Origin: Dokdonia sp.
GTDB lineage: Bacteria; Bacteroidota; Bacteroidia; Flavobacteriales; Flavobacteriaceae
Length of the DNA stretch: 64,000 bases
Direction of reading: 5' to 3'
Assembly (NCBI GenBank): GCA_020630915.1
Contig: JAHDIF010000001.1
Span: 292,786-356,785 of the forward strand
The position numbers were made by a program, and so were the translations under genes. A model generated the notes under the pieces. It was not told the DNA's origin. It was given only the letters and a program-made list of their open reading frames with translations, and ran no database searches. Positions 35,797 to 45,042 of the stretch are shown here, piece by piece; position 1 is the stretch's first letter; the number at the start of each line of letters is the position of its first letter.

Positions 35797-37755
35797 ATGA
35801 GACATCTCCTGCTCGTGACTATACTTTTTTGCCAGACTCTAAGCTCTCAATCCAATTTTGAAAAGAAGTTAGATAGCATGTCTACTTTAGCAGCAAAATC
35901 GGGTGATTCTTTAAAATATGATATCTATAATCAAATGGCCTTTTACTATGTTTTTCGAGACTCTATAAAGGCAGATTCTATATTACGAAAAAACATAAAA
36001 AGCAGTTCTTCAAAAATTTCAAATGCATATTCTAATTCACTACTTAACAACACCCTAGGCATTTTAAAAGCTGTTCACGGAGATTTAGATAGCGCTTATA
36101 TATATTATGATAAAAGTTTAGCAATCTCCGCTTCAAATGATTTTAAAGATCTTCAAGCAAGGGCTTATAATAATAAAGGATTAGGGTACTGGAATAAAGG
36201 ACTACTTTCACGAGCGCAAGAGTATTTTTTTAAATCTTTAAAAATATCAGAAAATTACTTGCCCAAAGATCCTAAACATATTTACTATAATAATATTGGA
36301 CTGATTTATCAAGAGTTAGAAGAAATAGACAAGGCATTAGTCTATCATTTAAAAGCTTTGGATGACAGAAAAAAGCGAAAATTAATACCTGAGCAAATTG
36401 CATCTTACAACAACCTAGGCATATGTTATAAGATGAAGAATCAATTAGATAAAGCACTGAAAAACTATAACAAAGCAATAAGCTTATCCGACAGTACGAA
36501 CACTTATATAAACTATCAGTCCATAAATAATAATCTAGGCAACATATTTGTTGAAACAAAAAATTATAATAAGGCGATTGCAGTATTTAACAAGGCCATA
36601 CAAAAACCAAGCAATGGCACTCTAGATAAAATTGCTCAACATCAAGGGTATGGTAATCTTTCATACGCCTATTTGTTAACAGCGCAAAAGGCTAGGGCTC
36701 GACAATTCTCAGAAAAAGCCCTTACTAATCTACAAGAAAATCCAGATTTTCTTTCTAGTAGTGCAACTGTATTGCACGCGGCTTCTTTATTAAAAGCCAT
36801 ATCAGGGGACCTAGAAACATCTAAGACACTATATGACTCACTAGAAACAATTAGAGTCAATAAATTTTCTAAACAAAATGCAACAGCAATTGCAGAGTAT
36901 GAAACTAAGTACAAGACTGTCCAGAAAGAAGCTGCATTAGCACAAGCGAGAGCCAATCTGTCAAAACAGGAACTTGAAGTGCGCAAAAAAAACAATCTCG
37001 TTTATGGCCTAGTAGGTTCAGTTTTTTTTCTAACACTATTAGGCTACCTTTTTTACAACCAGCAACGTCTTAAAAATAGGCAACAAGCTAAAGAATTTGA
37101 ACTCAAAAATGCACTTACTAAAATTGAGACACAAAACAGACTCCAGGAACAACGTCTTCGTATCTCAAGGGATCTACACGATAATATTGGGAGCCAGCTT
37201 ACCTTTATCACCTCTTCTCTAGACAATCTCAAATATGGGATGAAAGACGGAAATGACACTGCAAAAAACAAACTCTCAGAGTTAGGTGCCTTTACAAAAA
37301 CAACCATTAATGAGCTACGAGATACGATATGGGCGATGAACAAAGAGTCCATTTCTTTTGAGGATCTTGAAGCCAGGTTAGGCAATCTATTAGATCAGGC
37401 TAGAAACTCATCAAAAAGCACAAGCTTCCACTTAGAGTTTGACCCTAAAATTCAAAAGGAAAAAACGCTCACTTCTATAGAAGGGATAAACTTGTATCGC
37501 ATCATTCAAGAATCTGTAAATAACGCTATTAAGTACGCAACTGCAAAAGAGGTAACTATTGCGCTTTCGCGAAAGCAAAATAACCTACACGTATACATAA
37601 AGGATAACGGAAAAGGATTTGACAACTCAAATCAAGTGGCGGGAAATGGATTACTAAATATGAGAAAACGCGCTCAGGATATAAGAGGAATCTACACCAT
37701 AGAATCATCTTTAGGAAAGGGTACAACTATTATTCTCGAGTTACCGCTCTGGTAA
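35797..37755 (+). CDS. TPR sensor histidine kinase (HisKA_3 type)
   Basis: 652 residues from Met at 35797, chosen because it opens a clean signal peptide (MRHLLLVTILFCQ); an upstream in-frame Met adds 13 residues. Residues about 30-370 hold TPR repeats (YNNIGLIYQELEEIDKALVY, YNNLGICYKMKNQLDKALKN), outside the membrane. A transmembrane helix at about 401-422 leads to a coiled coil, the HisKA_3 box RISRDLHDNIGSQLT with phospho-acceptor H461, and an HATPase domain (NNAIKYA, DNGKGFDNS, GNGLLNMRKRA). It pairs with the LuxR-type regulator at 38303. Palindrome encodes ALSRK in the ATPase domain. Confidence 0.9.
   Translation: MRHLLLVTILFCQTLSSQSNFEKKLDSMSTLAAKSGDSLKYDIYNQMAFYYVFRDSIKADSILRKNIKSSSSKISNAYSNSLLNNTLGILKAVHGDLDSAYIYYDKSLAISASNDFKDLQARAYNNKGLGYWNKGLLSRAQEYFFKSLKISENYLPKDPKHIYYNNIGLIYQELEEIDKALVYHLKALDDRKKRKLIPEQIASYNNLGICYKMKNQLDKALKNYNKAISLSDSTNTYINYQSINNNLGNIFVETKNYNKAIAVFNKAIQKPSNGTLDKIAQHQGYGNLSYAYLLTAQKARARQFSEKALTNLQENPDFLSSSATVLHAASLLKAISGDLETSKTLYDSLETIRVNKFSKQNATAIAEYETKYKTVQKEAALAQARANLSKQELEVRKKNNLVYGLVGSVFFLTLLGYLFYNQQRLKNRQQAKEFELKNALTKIETQNRLQEQRLRISRDLHDNIGSQLTFITSSLDNLKYGMKDGNDTAKNKLSELGAFTKTTINELRDTIWAMNKESISFEDLEARLGNLLDQARNSSKSTSFHLEFDPKIQKEKTLTSIEGINLYRIIQESVNNAIKYATAKEVTIALSRKQNNLHVYIKDNGKGFDNSNQVAGNGLLNMRKRAQDIRGIYTIESSLGKGTTIILELPLW
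37563..37576. repeat. GCTTTCGCGAAAGC palindrome, copy 10
   Basis: Perfect copy in the histidine kinase gene, read as (A)LSRK. Confidence 0.97.
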
Positions 37756-37804
37756 ATAAGCCATTTGTCGTATTTCAAAAGTACTCTTTAAATGGGCATC
37801 TTTG
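37756..37804 (+). promoter_or_regulatory. CAATTG-type operator and -7, site 3
   Basis: ATAAGCCATTTGTCGTAT (37756-37773) starts right after the kinase stop codon and is the most degenerate member. CATCTTTG (37797-37804), a -7 match lacking only the first T, follows after 23 bp, and the small gene at 37821 starts 16 bp later. Confidence 0.55.
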
Positions 37805-37820
37805 TATCTATCAAAATCCT

Positions 37821-38060
37821 ATGTTTTCGACCTTTCTTTTTTATGATGTAACAGTATCTTTTATTTTCATAATAGCTTACTTTATGCGCTCCTCAAAATC
37901 CTTAAAAAACAAGCACGAGTTACACCTTAAATCGCTCAAAAAACGTTATTACATTCATTCTAGACAGATATCTAATAGACATTACCATCTTGCCTTATAT
38001 GACTTTAAAAAATACAATTTAAAAGACTCACTCGTTCCACAATATGAGATAGAAATATAA
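37821..38060 (+). CDS. Small membrane protein between kinase and regulator
   Basis: 79 residues, no recognised family. One hydrophobic helix (about 4-22) is followed by a strongly basic stretch (RSSKSLKNKHELHLKSLKK) and a Tyr/His-rich tail. Support for a real gene: it lies between the two components, just behind operator site 3, and its stop overlaps operator site 4. It may be a small regulator of the kinase, but that is inference from position. Confidence 0.5.
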   Translation: MFSTFLFYDVTVSFIFIIAYFMRSSKSLKNKHELHLKSLKKRYYIHSRQISNRHYHLALYDFKKYNLKDSLVPQYEIEI

Positions 38061-38104
38061 GGCAATTGCCTTATTGCATCTTGAGACAAACTATAGTAGG
38101 TTTG
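38057..38104 (+). promoter_or_regulatory. CAATTG-type operator and -7, site 4
   Basis: Perfect 18-bp palindrome ATAAGGCAATTGCCTTAT (38057-38074), then exactly 22 bp, then TAGGTTTG (38097-38104), an exact TAnnTTTG match. It heads the response regulator gene with a leader of about 190 nt (38113-38302), in which I see only a doubtful 15-codon frame at 38131-38178. Confidence 0.7.
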
Positions 38105-38302
38105 TAGCTCACAATAAGCTTTAATAAAAAATGCTATTACTTGGCCTTAACGATTTATTCTTAAGATTAGGGTCTTGATATACTTGCTCACAATGTAAGT
38201 TTTAATTTGGGCGGCAGTTTTAACCAGGTAAATATTGAAGTTGTTGATGGGATCGGATTTTTTTGGTCAATTCTCATTGTAATTATTAGTACCTTTAAAA
38301 AG

Positions 38303-38953
38303 ATGAAAGTAAAGCTGGCTATTATAGATGACAATACCTTTCTCACCAAAGCTGTGAGGGATAAGCTTTCATTTTTTGATGATATATCTATAAAATGGAG
38401 TGCGCTAGATGGCAGTCAAGCACTCTCAAAATTAGAAGAAAATCATAATCTCGATATGATTCTTATGGATATAGAGATGCCTGTTCTTAATGGCATAGAA
38501 ACCACGCAAATCGTAAAACAAAAGTACCCTCACATTAAAATTGTTATGCTCACTGTTTTTGATAATGACGAGAACATTTTTAAGGCCATACAAGCTGGAG
38601 CAGATGGTTACTTATTAAAAGACATAGATCCAGACAGTTTGTATAATGGTATACAAGAGACCTTGGAAGGTGGCGCTGCTATGAATCCCAGTATCGCCAT
38701 GAAAACGCTACGTCTATTGCGCAATCCCATAGACATAGACAACCCTATAGAAAAGCAAGAAATAAGTCTTACAAAAAGAGAAATAGAGGTTTTAGAACAA
38801 CTTAGTAAAGGACTTAGTTATAAAATAATAGCAGACAACCTTATACTCTCTCCAAGCACGGTGCGGAAGCACATTGAAAATATCTATAAAAAACTACAAG
38901 TACACTCTAAGATAGAGGCTGTTCAGAAGGCAAAGAGACATAATTTGATTTAA
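38303..38953 (+). CDS. LuxR/NarL-family response regulator
   Basis: 216 residues from Met at 38303; a longer frame from a TTG adds an unlikely hydrophobic tail. Receiver domain with acidic pocket IIDD (7-10), phospho-acceptor D56 in ILMDIEMP, conserved T/K positions (MLTVFDN, LLKD). The C-terminal HTH_LuxR domain reads LTKREIEVLEQLSKGLSYK and LSPSTVRKHIENIYKKL. Cytoplasmic transcription factor paired with the kinase at 35797. Dimeric NarL-type regulators bind palindromes, so the four CAATTG-type sites are its probable targets, including its own promoter. Confidence 0.92.
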   Translation: MKVKLAIIDDNTFLTKAVRDKLSFFDDISIKWSALDGSQALSKLEENHNLDMILMDIEMPVLNGIETTQIVKQKYPHIKIVMLTVFDNDENIFKAIQAGADGYLLKDIDPDSLYNGIQETLEGGAAMNPSIAMKTLRLLRNPIDIDNPIEKQEISLTKREIEVLEQLSKGLSYKIIADNLILSPSTVRKHIENIYKKLQVHSKIEAVQKAKRHNLI

Positions 38954-39047
38954 TTTTTTACATTCTCTATTAAATTCGTTAAAAAGTCATTGTACTATTC
39001 ATGACGTATAAATAATTAGCTATTTTTCGATAATTAAAAACACCGTT

Positions 39048-40211
39048 ATGAAATGTATAGCCTCTTTATTTTTATCTCTTTTGTTCATTACTTTTTCTTT
39101 TGATAGTTGCTCAAAAGACGATAGGTCTAATGAGTCTCAGGGAGATTCTAATCCCGACATTTCAACACCAACAGATACGGCCCAAGATGATGTAGATTTA
39201 TCAATCCCAGGTACTATACGAGATATTACTTCTATGGATCTCGTGGCAGAAATGGGTGTAGGCTGGAACCTAGGCAATAGCCTAGATGTAGAAAGTACAG
39301 ATAAGACAGATTGGGGCAACCCGCTACCTTCTCAAGAAATAATTAACAAGGTATATGACATGGGATTTAGAACTTTGCGAGTTCCTGTTACCTGGAGTTA
39401 TCACCAGCAAGCTACCGCACCCTATACTATAGACGCAGACTATTTAGCACAAGTACAAGAAACCGTAAACTTCGGTATTTCTAGAGGTATGCACGTTATT
39501 GTAAATATTCATCATGATAATACTTGGATACGACCAACCACTGCAGATGCACCGCAAGTAAAGCCTAGAATTGCAAGTTTATGGACACAGCTCGCAAATA
39601 CCTTCAAGAGTTACGGAGACAAACTTATTTTTGAGACTCTTAATGAGAATAGACTTCTCAATTCGCCCGAAGAATGGTCTGGCGGGACTGAAGAAGGCAG
39701 AACAGTGCTTAATGAATATCATCTAGAGGCTCTTAATGCGATACGCGCTACTGGCGGTAATAATACAGGGAGACACATTATGATAAGTACCTATGCAGCT
39801 AGCACGGTTCCTGTGGCGATGGATGGGCTTGTAATCCCTAATAACGACCCTCGAACAATTATCTCGCTACACACGTATTTCCCTTGGCCGTTTTGTGGTC
39901 CAGAAGATACGCTCTCTAATTGGGGATCTGATGAAGAAAAAGCCGCATTAGAGCAGGAATTTGACCGTATTCACCAGAAATGGGTGGTAGAAGAAGGACG
40001 ACCTATCATCTTAGGAGAATGGGGTGCGGTAGATAAAAGCAACTTAAGTGTGCGAGAAGAATATTATGAATTTTATGTTTCAGAAAGTACTGAGCGTGGA
40101 TTACTTCCTGTAGTCTGGGATGATGGCGGAAATTTTAGAATGCTAGATAGAGCAAATCTCACTTGGCATTTTCAATCACTTGCAGAGACCATTATTGCAG
40201 CAGAGAACTAG
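39048..40211 (+). CDS. GH5 endoglucanase-like lipoprotein
   Basis: 387 residues. Lipobox FDSC (Cys21), a Ser/Asp/Thr-rich linker to about 55, then a GH5 TIM barrel: VGWNLGNSLD (about 68), FRTLRVPVTWSYH (about 108), HVIVNIHHD (about 150), acid/base Glu in FETLNEN (about 199) and nucleophile Glu in IILGEWGA (about 323). Expected to cut beta-1,4-glucan or a related glycan at the cell surface. Single gene, tail-to-tail with the porin-like gene (4-bp overlap). Substrate specificity not decided. Confidence 0.88.
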   Translation: MKCIASLFLSLLFITFSFDSCSKDDRSNESQGDSNPDISTPTDTAQDDVDLSIPGTIRDITSMDLVAEMGVGWNLGNSLDVESTDKTDWGNPLPSQEIINKVYDMGFRTLRVPVTWSYHQQATAPYTIDADYLAQVQETVNFGISRGMHVIVNIHHDNTWIRPTTADAPQVKPRIASLWTQLANTFKSYGDKLIFETLNENRLLNSPEEWSGGTEEGRTVLNEYHLEALNAIRATGGNNTGRHIMISTYAASTVPVAMDGLVIPNNDPRTIISLHTYFPWPFCGPEDTLSNWGSDEEKAALEQEFDRIHQKWVVEEGRPIILGEWGAVDKSNLSVREEYYEFYVSESTERGLLPVVWDDGGNFRMLDRANLTWHFQSLAETIIAAEN

Positions 40212-40864
40212 AAGATATACCCAACAGATACTTGGAAAGCTCTATTCAAAAGTGGATCTTGATTAAGACTAATGCCTCCTTCTGGAACTTCTGTTGCATC
40301 TATATTGGTTAATCCTAATACATATCTTACTTGCCCAAATAATCCAAAAGGCAAATCATACTGTGCATTAAGCGCAAGTCCTAGTTCAAAAGATTCTATA
40401 GTTTCTGATATATCTTCCTCAACAGATTCTCCACCTACTAGACTACTTGATTCGCTTATAGAATTTATATTGAACCCCAATTGAGGGCCTGCACCGAGAC
40501 TTAAACCTTTTGCTACTTTATACTGAGCAAGAATGGGAAGGTTGATATAACTAAATTTAAGGGTATTCTCAGAATTTACTAAAGTACCTGGATCATCTGG
40601 CCCCGTTACTGTAAAAAATTCATCTTTAAATTGACCCCCAACTTGAGAATACAATAACTCCGTTTGAATAAAAAAAGCATCACTAATCTCCACTTTCGTG
40701 GCTAAACCAAGATGAAAACCAATAATGGAATTTGGCTCCAATACAAAATCTCTACCTCCTAAATTTGAAATATTAACACCAGCTTTAACTCCAAAAGAAA
40801 TGGGATTTTGAGATAAGCTTACTGTGCTCACCGTTAGAAAAAGTATAAATAGTATTCTTAACAT
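40208..40864 (-). CDS. Outer membrane beta-barrel protein (PorT-like)
   Basis: 218 residues. Signal peptide (1-18, VSLSQ), then alternating strands of an eight-stranded barrel: ISFGVKAGVNISNLGG, GFHLGLATKVEIS, FFIQTELLYSQVGGQF, KGLSLGAGPQLGFNIN, ending in VSVGYIF with the terminal Phe typical of outer membrane barrels. It matches the OMP_b-brl_2/PorT-like family common in Bacteroidota. Last gene of the LacI-pgmB-GH65 run (15-bp gap), though its link to sugar use is unclear. Confidence 0.8.
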   Translation of the reverse strand: MLRILFILFLTVSTVSLSQNPISFGVKAGVNISNLGGRDFVLEPNSIIGFHLGLATKVEISDAFFIQTELLYSQVGGQFKDEFFTVTGPDDPGTLVNSENTLKFSYINLPILAQYKVAKGLSLGAGPQLGFNINSISESSSLVGGESVEEDISETIESFELGLALNAQYDLPFGLFGQVRYVLGLTNIDATEVPEGGISLNQDPLLNRAFQVSVGYIF

Positions 40865-40879
40865 AGCTAAAAGTTCTTA

Positions 40880-43207
40880 TTATTTTACAATATAGGGCTT
40901 TCCATTCACCACAATCTCCAAAGCAGCACCTTTTTCTATTGAAAATTGGGTGTCATCTTGACCAACCTTAACCGTTAATACCTGTCCTTTAAAGTTTACT
41001 TTAAACGTATAACGATCCCACGCCTCTGGAATTTGAGGTTTAAAATAAAGCACCCCATCTCGAACGTGCATTCCTGCAAACCCTTCTACTATACTCATCC
41101 AGGTTCCTGCCATACTAGTAATATGCAAGCCTTCTTCTACCTCCTTATTATAATCATCCAGATCTAAACGAGAAGTGCGTAAATAAAAATTATAGGCTTG
41201 ATCCATACGCTCTAAACGTGCCGCTAGAATTGCATGAACACAAGGCGAAAGGGAACTTTCGTGCACCGTAAAAGGCTCGTAAAAATCGTAGTGCTTTTCT
41301 AATTCTTCTCGGGTAAAATGCTTTTCAAAAAAGTAAAAACCCTGTAAAGTATCTGCCTGCTTGATATAAGGACTTCTTAAAATTCGGTCCCAAGACCATT
41401 TTTGATTAATAGGTCGTTGCGAGGCTGGCAAATCTGAAACGGTTACTAATTCTTTATCAAGAAAACCATCCTGTTGCAAGTATATGCCTAGTGTTTCGTC
41501 GTAAGGCAAATACAAGGCATCTGCTACTTCTGTCCAATTAGAAATTTCTTCAATGGTAAGTTTGGTTTTAGTGACAATACGTTCAAAATCTTTAGGATGC
41601 TTTTGTTGTACGTGTTGCGCTTTCGCGAAAGCATATTCCAAACACCACTTTGCCAGATAGTTTGTAAACCAATTGTTATTAATGTTATTCTCGTACTCAT
41701 TAGGGCCAGTCACCCCAAGAATTACATACTGTTTCTTTACGCTAGAAAACGTGGCACGCTGTTTCCAAAATCTTGCTACACCAATGATAACTTCCAGTCC
41801 CATTTCTGGTATATAGGTGGTATCGCCTGTAAAACGCTCATAATTATGAATAGCATATACCATAGAACCGTTGCGATGTATTTCTTGAAAGGTGATTTCC
41901 CACTCATTGTGGCATTCCTCACCGTTCATGGTTACCATAGGGTAGAGGGCAGCACCATCTGTAAAACCTAGTTTTTCGGCATTTTCTATGGCTTTATCAA
42001 GTTGATCATAACGGTATTTCAATAAATTACGAGCGACCTCCTGATTTTTGGTAGCCATATAAAAAGGGATGCAATAGGCCTCCGTATCCCAATAGGTCGA
42101 GCCTCCATACTTCTCTCCTGTAAATCCTTTGGGACCAATATTGAGACGAGCATCTTTTCCAGAATACGTCTGATTGAGTTGGAAAATATTAAATCGGATT
42201 CCCTGCTGTGCTTTTACGTCTCCCTCAATAGTAATGTCAGACATTTCCCAAATCTCAGCCCAAGCCTTTTTTTGAGCTTCCAGTAGTGGGGCAAAACCTT
42301 TACTCGTTGCGGTATCCAGAACGCTTGTCGCTGCATTTTGCAAATCTCCTTTTGCATGATTTAGACTACTCACATAACCGGCGTATTTTGTAATGGTAAA
42401 GGTTTCACTTTCTTTTACGTCTGTTTGATATTCAAATCCAGCGTACGTCTGGGTCTCTTGTTTACTTTCTCCATCTGCACCTTGAAAAGAGGTTTTTTCA
42501 GTACGCTTTCGCGAAAGCTTAATTTCCTTCTCTCCTATCAAAAACCTACTATTCATAAAGGTACATACGTGAAACTCAGTCTTCATCGTGTGGCTTAATA
42601 TGAAAGCGCGATCGCCCTCTTGGATAACTCTATAGGAATTCCAAAATTGATCATCCCAGTTAGAATCTTCATTACTGATCCCACCATCTAGATAAGGTTC
42701 GTAATGAACCGTCGCATCTTGATTTAAAGGGGTAACTGAATATTGAATTACTCCTAACTCATCCATATCAAGACTTAAAAAACGTTTGGATTGAACAGAT
42801 ACTTGCACACCGTTTTGTAACCTAGCTTTAAAGCTTCTGCCTAACCATCCCTCTTTCATATTGAGCTCTCGTCTAAAATCGTTCACTTCTCGTGCGGTGT
42901 GTAAATCCAGCTTTTCGCCATTAATACGCACTTTAATACCTATCCAGTTTGGTGCATTTAAGACTTTTGCAAAATATTCTGGATACCCATTTTTCCACCA
43001 GCCCACCCGGGTTTTGTCTGGATAATACACCCCTCCTAGATAACTCCCTTGAAAAGTGGGCCCGCTATAGTGCTCTTCAAAATTTGCACGCTGTCCCATC
43101 GCTCCGTTACCTATGCTCATTAAACTCTCAGAAGATTTTACATTTTCTGGATTCCAGCCTTCTTCTATAATAGACCAAGGGTCTGCTTTTATATATTCTT
43201 GATGCAT
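40880..43207 (-). CDS. GH65 maltose phosphorylase-like enzyme
   Basis: 775 residues, typical for GH65. N-terminal beta-sandwich (1-270) and an (alpha/alpha)6 barrel with YWDTEAYCIPFY (about 365), EECHNEWEITF and the catalytic-acid block GVTGPNEYENNINNNW (E504). It splits maltose (or another alpha-glucobiose such as trehalose or kojibiose) with phosphate to glucose plus beta-glucose 1-phosphate. The adjacent beta-phosphoglucomutase uses that product, which confirms an inverting GH65 phosphorylase. It holds two palindrome copies, YAFAKAQ and KLSRKRT. Confidence 0.88.
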   Translation of the reverse strand: MHQEYIKADPWSIIEEGWNPENVKSSESLMSIGNGAMGQRANFEEHYSGPTFQGSYLGGVYYPDKTRVGWWKNGYPEYFAKVLNAPNWIGIKVRINGEKLDLHTAREVNDFRRELNMKEGWLGRSFKARLQNGVQVSVQSKRFLSLDMDELGVIQYSVTPLNQDATVHYEPYLDGGISNEDSNWDDQFWNSYRVIQEGDRAFILSHTMKTEFHVCTFMNSRFLIGEKEIKLSRKRTEKTSFQGADGESKQETQTYAGFEYQTDVKESETFTITKYAGYVSSLNHAKGDLQNAATSVLDTATSKGFAPLLEAQKKAWAEIWEMSDITIEGDVKAQQGIRFNIFQLNQTYSGKDARLNIGPKGFTGEKYGGSTYWDTEAYCIPFYMATKNQEVARNLLKYRYDQLDKAIENAEKLGFTDGAALYPMVTMNGEECHNEWEITFQEIHRNGSMVYAIHNYERFTGDTTYIPEMGLEVIIGVARFWKQRATFSSVKKQYVILGVTGPNEYENNINNNWFTNYLAKWCLEYAFAKAQHVQQKHPKDFERIVTKTKLTIEEISNWTEVADALYLPYDETLGIYLQQDGFLDKELVTVSDLPASQRPINQKWSWDRILRSPYIKQADTLQGFYFFEKHFTREELEKHYDFYEPFTVHESSLSPCVHAILAARLERMDQAYNFYLRTSRLDLDDYNKEVEEGLHITSMAGTWMSIVEGFAGMHVRDGVLYFKPQIPEAWDRYTFKVNFKGQVLTVKVGQDDTQFSIEKGAALEIVVNGKPYIVK
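41619..41632. repeat. GCTTTCGCGAAAGC palindrome, copy 11
   Basis: Perfect copy in the GH65 gene, read on the - strand as AFAKA, near the catalytic block. Confidence 0.97.
42505..42518. repeat. GCTTTCGCGAAAGC palindrome, copy 12
   Basis: Second perfect copy in the GH65 gene, read on the - strand as LSRK. Confidence 0.97.
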
Positions 43208-43253
43208 TTTTGTTACTTTATTCTTCGGACTTAGGACAAGTCACGACTTGACA

Positions 43254-43910
43254 TTATTTATTAATTAGATCCATTAAGAACCTGTCTGAAATCTCTGTAA
43301 AATCTTTAAAAACGTGATCTGCTTCGTGTAAAAACTCTTGTTCACCTATTCCAATACTTATCATTCCGGCAGTATTTGCCGCTTGTACGCCTGCAATAGA
43401 GTCTTCAAAAACGATACAGTCTTGAGGAGAAATGCCTAGTTTTTGAGCACCTAATAAGAATACCTCGGGATCTGGTTTTGCAGCGGTCACATCATTTCCG
43501 TCTACAATATGCTGGAATTTCATAAGTAAGCCTACTTTCTCTAGTATAGGTCTCGCATTTTTACTGGCAGAGCCCAAAGCGACTCCTTGCTCGTTCTGTA
43601 ACAATACGTCTAGAACACGTGGCACATCAGGAAGGATTTCTGAAGCATCCATTTTTTTTATGTACGATAGGTACTCTTCATTTTTTTGAACAAGCCATCC
43701 GTCTTTTTGTTCTGGAGTAGCGTTGTAGCTTCCTAATTCTAATAAAATATCTAGCGATCGTACTCGGCTTACACCCTTAAAAAGCTCGTTTTGTTCTTCT
43801 GTAAATTCAAAGCCTAGGCTATTTGCAAGATTTTTCCAGGCGAGGTAATGGTACTTTGCGGTATCAACAATCACTCCATCTAGATCAAATATAAATCCCT
43901 TTGTACTCAT
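43254..43910 (-). CDS. pgmB: Beta-phosphoglucomutase
   Basis: 218 residues, HAD superfamily. Nucleophile D9 and acid/base D11 in FIFDLDGVIVDTAKYHYLAW; the DTAxYHxxAW wording is diagnostic for beta-phosphoglucomutase. Further HAD motifs: LGSASKNA (about 117), and VFEDSIAGVQAA (about 168). Converts beta-glucose 1-phosphate to glucose 6-phosphate. Lies between the LacI regulator (15-bp gap) and the GH65 phosphorylase (46-bp gap), forming a maltose-phosphorolysis operon. Confidence 0.9.
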   Translation of the reverse strand: MSTKGFIFDLDGVIVDTAKYHYLAWKNLANSLGFEFTEEQNELFKGVSRVRSLDILLELGSYNATPEQKDGWLVQKNEEYLSYIKKMDASEILPDVPRVLDVLLQNEQGVALGSASKNARPILEKVGLLMKFQHIVDGNDVTAAKPDPEVFLLGAQKLGISPQDCIVFEDSIAGVQAANTAGMISIGIGEQEFLHEADHVFKDFTEISDRFLMDLINK

Positions 43911-43925
43911 GAAACTATGCTACTA

Positions 43926-44978
43926 TTATGAGGTTGTTTTTATTCTTCTTGTAGACTCGCGTTCTATCATGCTTGTATCTATAAAAGCCGTAGTGTACTC
44001 TTCTGTTTCTTCTTCTGGGCGTTCTAGTTTGTTAATGAGTAGCTCCGCAGCTTTACGGCCCATGACTTCTCCCGGCTGGCTTACCGCAGTAAGTGACGGT
44101 ACAAAATTTTGAGATAACTCTCCATCACTAAAACACACAATAGAAACATCTTCTGGAATTTTTCTATCAAAGTCATTAAGGATACGTGCTGCCTTTGCAG
44201 CAAATAGTTCGTTTACGGTAAAAACCCCATCTATATCTGGATTACTTTTAAGAAAATATTTAATCTTAGCAACACTTTGCTCATCACAACGATCTATATA
44301 ATCTAGTTTAAGTATGAGATCACTATTTACCTTTATATCAAAAGACTCTAAGGCTTCTATATATCCTTTTGTTCGCATTTTACTTACAGGAAAGAAATCC
44401 TTTGTCGTAATTATAGCAATACGCTTGCATCCCGTTTTGAGCATATGTGTAACTCCTAATTTTGCCCCTTCCCTATCATCTATCAATACTTTATCACAAT
44501 GTATCCCTTCTACATTACGATCAAACATTACTACTGGCATACCTTGATCAATCACTTCATGCAAATGATGATAATCTTCTTTCTCAAGTGTCTCGTGGGC
44601 TACCGAAAGGATAAAGCCATCTGTACTTCCATTGGCTAGGAGTTCCATGTTTAAAACTTCCTTGTCAAAATCATTATTAGAAAGACATATGATCACATTG
44701 TAATTATGCTCTCGAGCCGCCTGCTCCACTCCTCTAATCACCGTAGTAAAAAAGTGATGTACAATTTGAGGTATAATAATACCAATGGTGCGAGTTTTTC
44801 TATTCTTTAGACTTAATGCAATATTATTAGGCTTATAATTGTAGAGCTTTGCAAATGCTTTTATTTTTTGGCGAGTGTCTTCACTTATCTCTGCACTATC
44901 TCTCAATGCTTTTGAAACCGTAGAAATAGAAACGTCTAATTCTTTGGCAATGGACTTTAGGGTAAGTTTTCTTTTCAT
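43926..44978 (-). CDS. LacI-family transcriptional regulator
   Basis: 350 residues. N-terminal HTH TLKSIAKELDVSISTVSKALR (6-26), hinge with YKPNNIALSLK (about 51-61), then a periplasmic-binding-protein-like effector domain (RTIGIIIPQIVHHFF, DGVFTVNELFAA, CFSDGELSQNFVPSLT). Senses a sugar or sugar phosphate and represses or activates nearby operons. First gene of the pgmB-GH65 operon and divergent from the GH32 gene with a LacI-type site between them, so it probably governs both. Confidence 0.92.
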   Translation of the reverse strand: MKRKLTLKSIAKELDVSISTVSKALRDSAEISEDTRQKIKAFAKLYNYKPNNIALSLKNRKTRTIGIIIPQIVHHFFTTVIRGVEQAAREHNYNVIICLSNNDFDKEVLNMELLANGSTDGFILSVAHETLEKEDYHHLHEVIDQGMPVVMFDRNVEGIHCDKVLIDDREGAKLGVTHMLKTGCKRIAIITTKDFFPVSKMRTKGYIEALESFDIKVNSDLILKLDYIDRCDEQSVAKIKYFLKSNPDIDGVFTVNELFAAKAARILNDFDRKIPEDVSIVCFSDGELSQNFVPSLTAVSQPGEVMGRKAAELLINKLERPEEETEEYTTAFIDTSMIERESTRRIKTTS

Positions 44979-45042
44979 AATACGAACGTATAAAAATAAG
45001 GGAGTTACTACAAGCTTACAATTTACTTAAATCCTTTTTGGT

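Noticed and set aside
18121-36910. Other CAATTG hexamers (for example near 18121, 20676, 29795, 36893)
   Set aside because: All are in coding DNA and lack the ATAnGn/nCnTAT flanks and the phased -7 element.
38131-38178. 15-codon frame in the response-regulator leader
   Set aside because: Too short, no composition or context beyond lying in a leader; could be chance.
41597-41971. 124-codon + strand frame inside the GH65 gene
   Set aside because: Antisense to conserved GH65 catalytic sequence; the palindrome copy gives it an FRES stretch but nothing else supports it.
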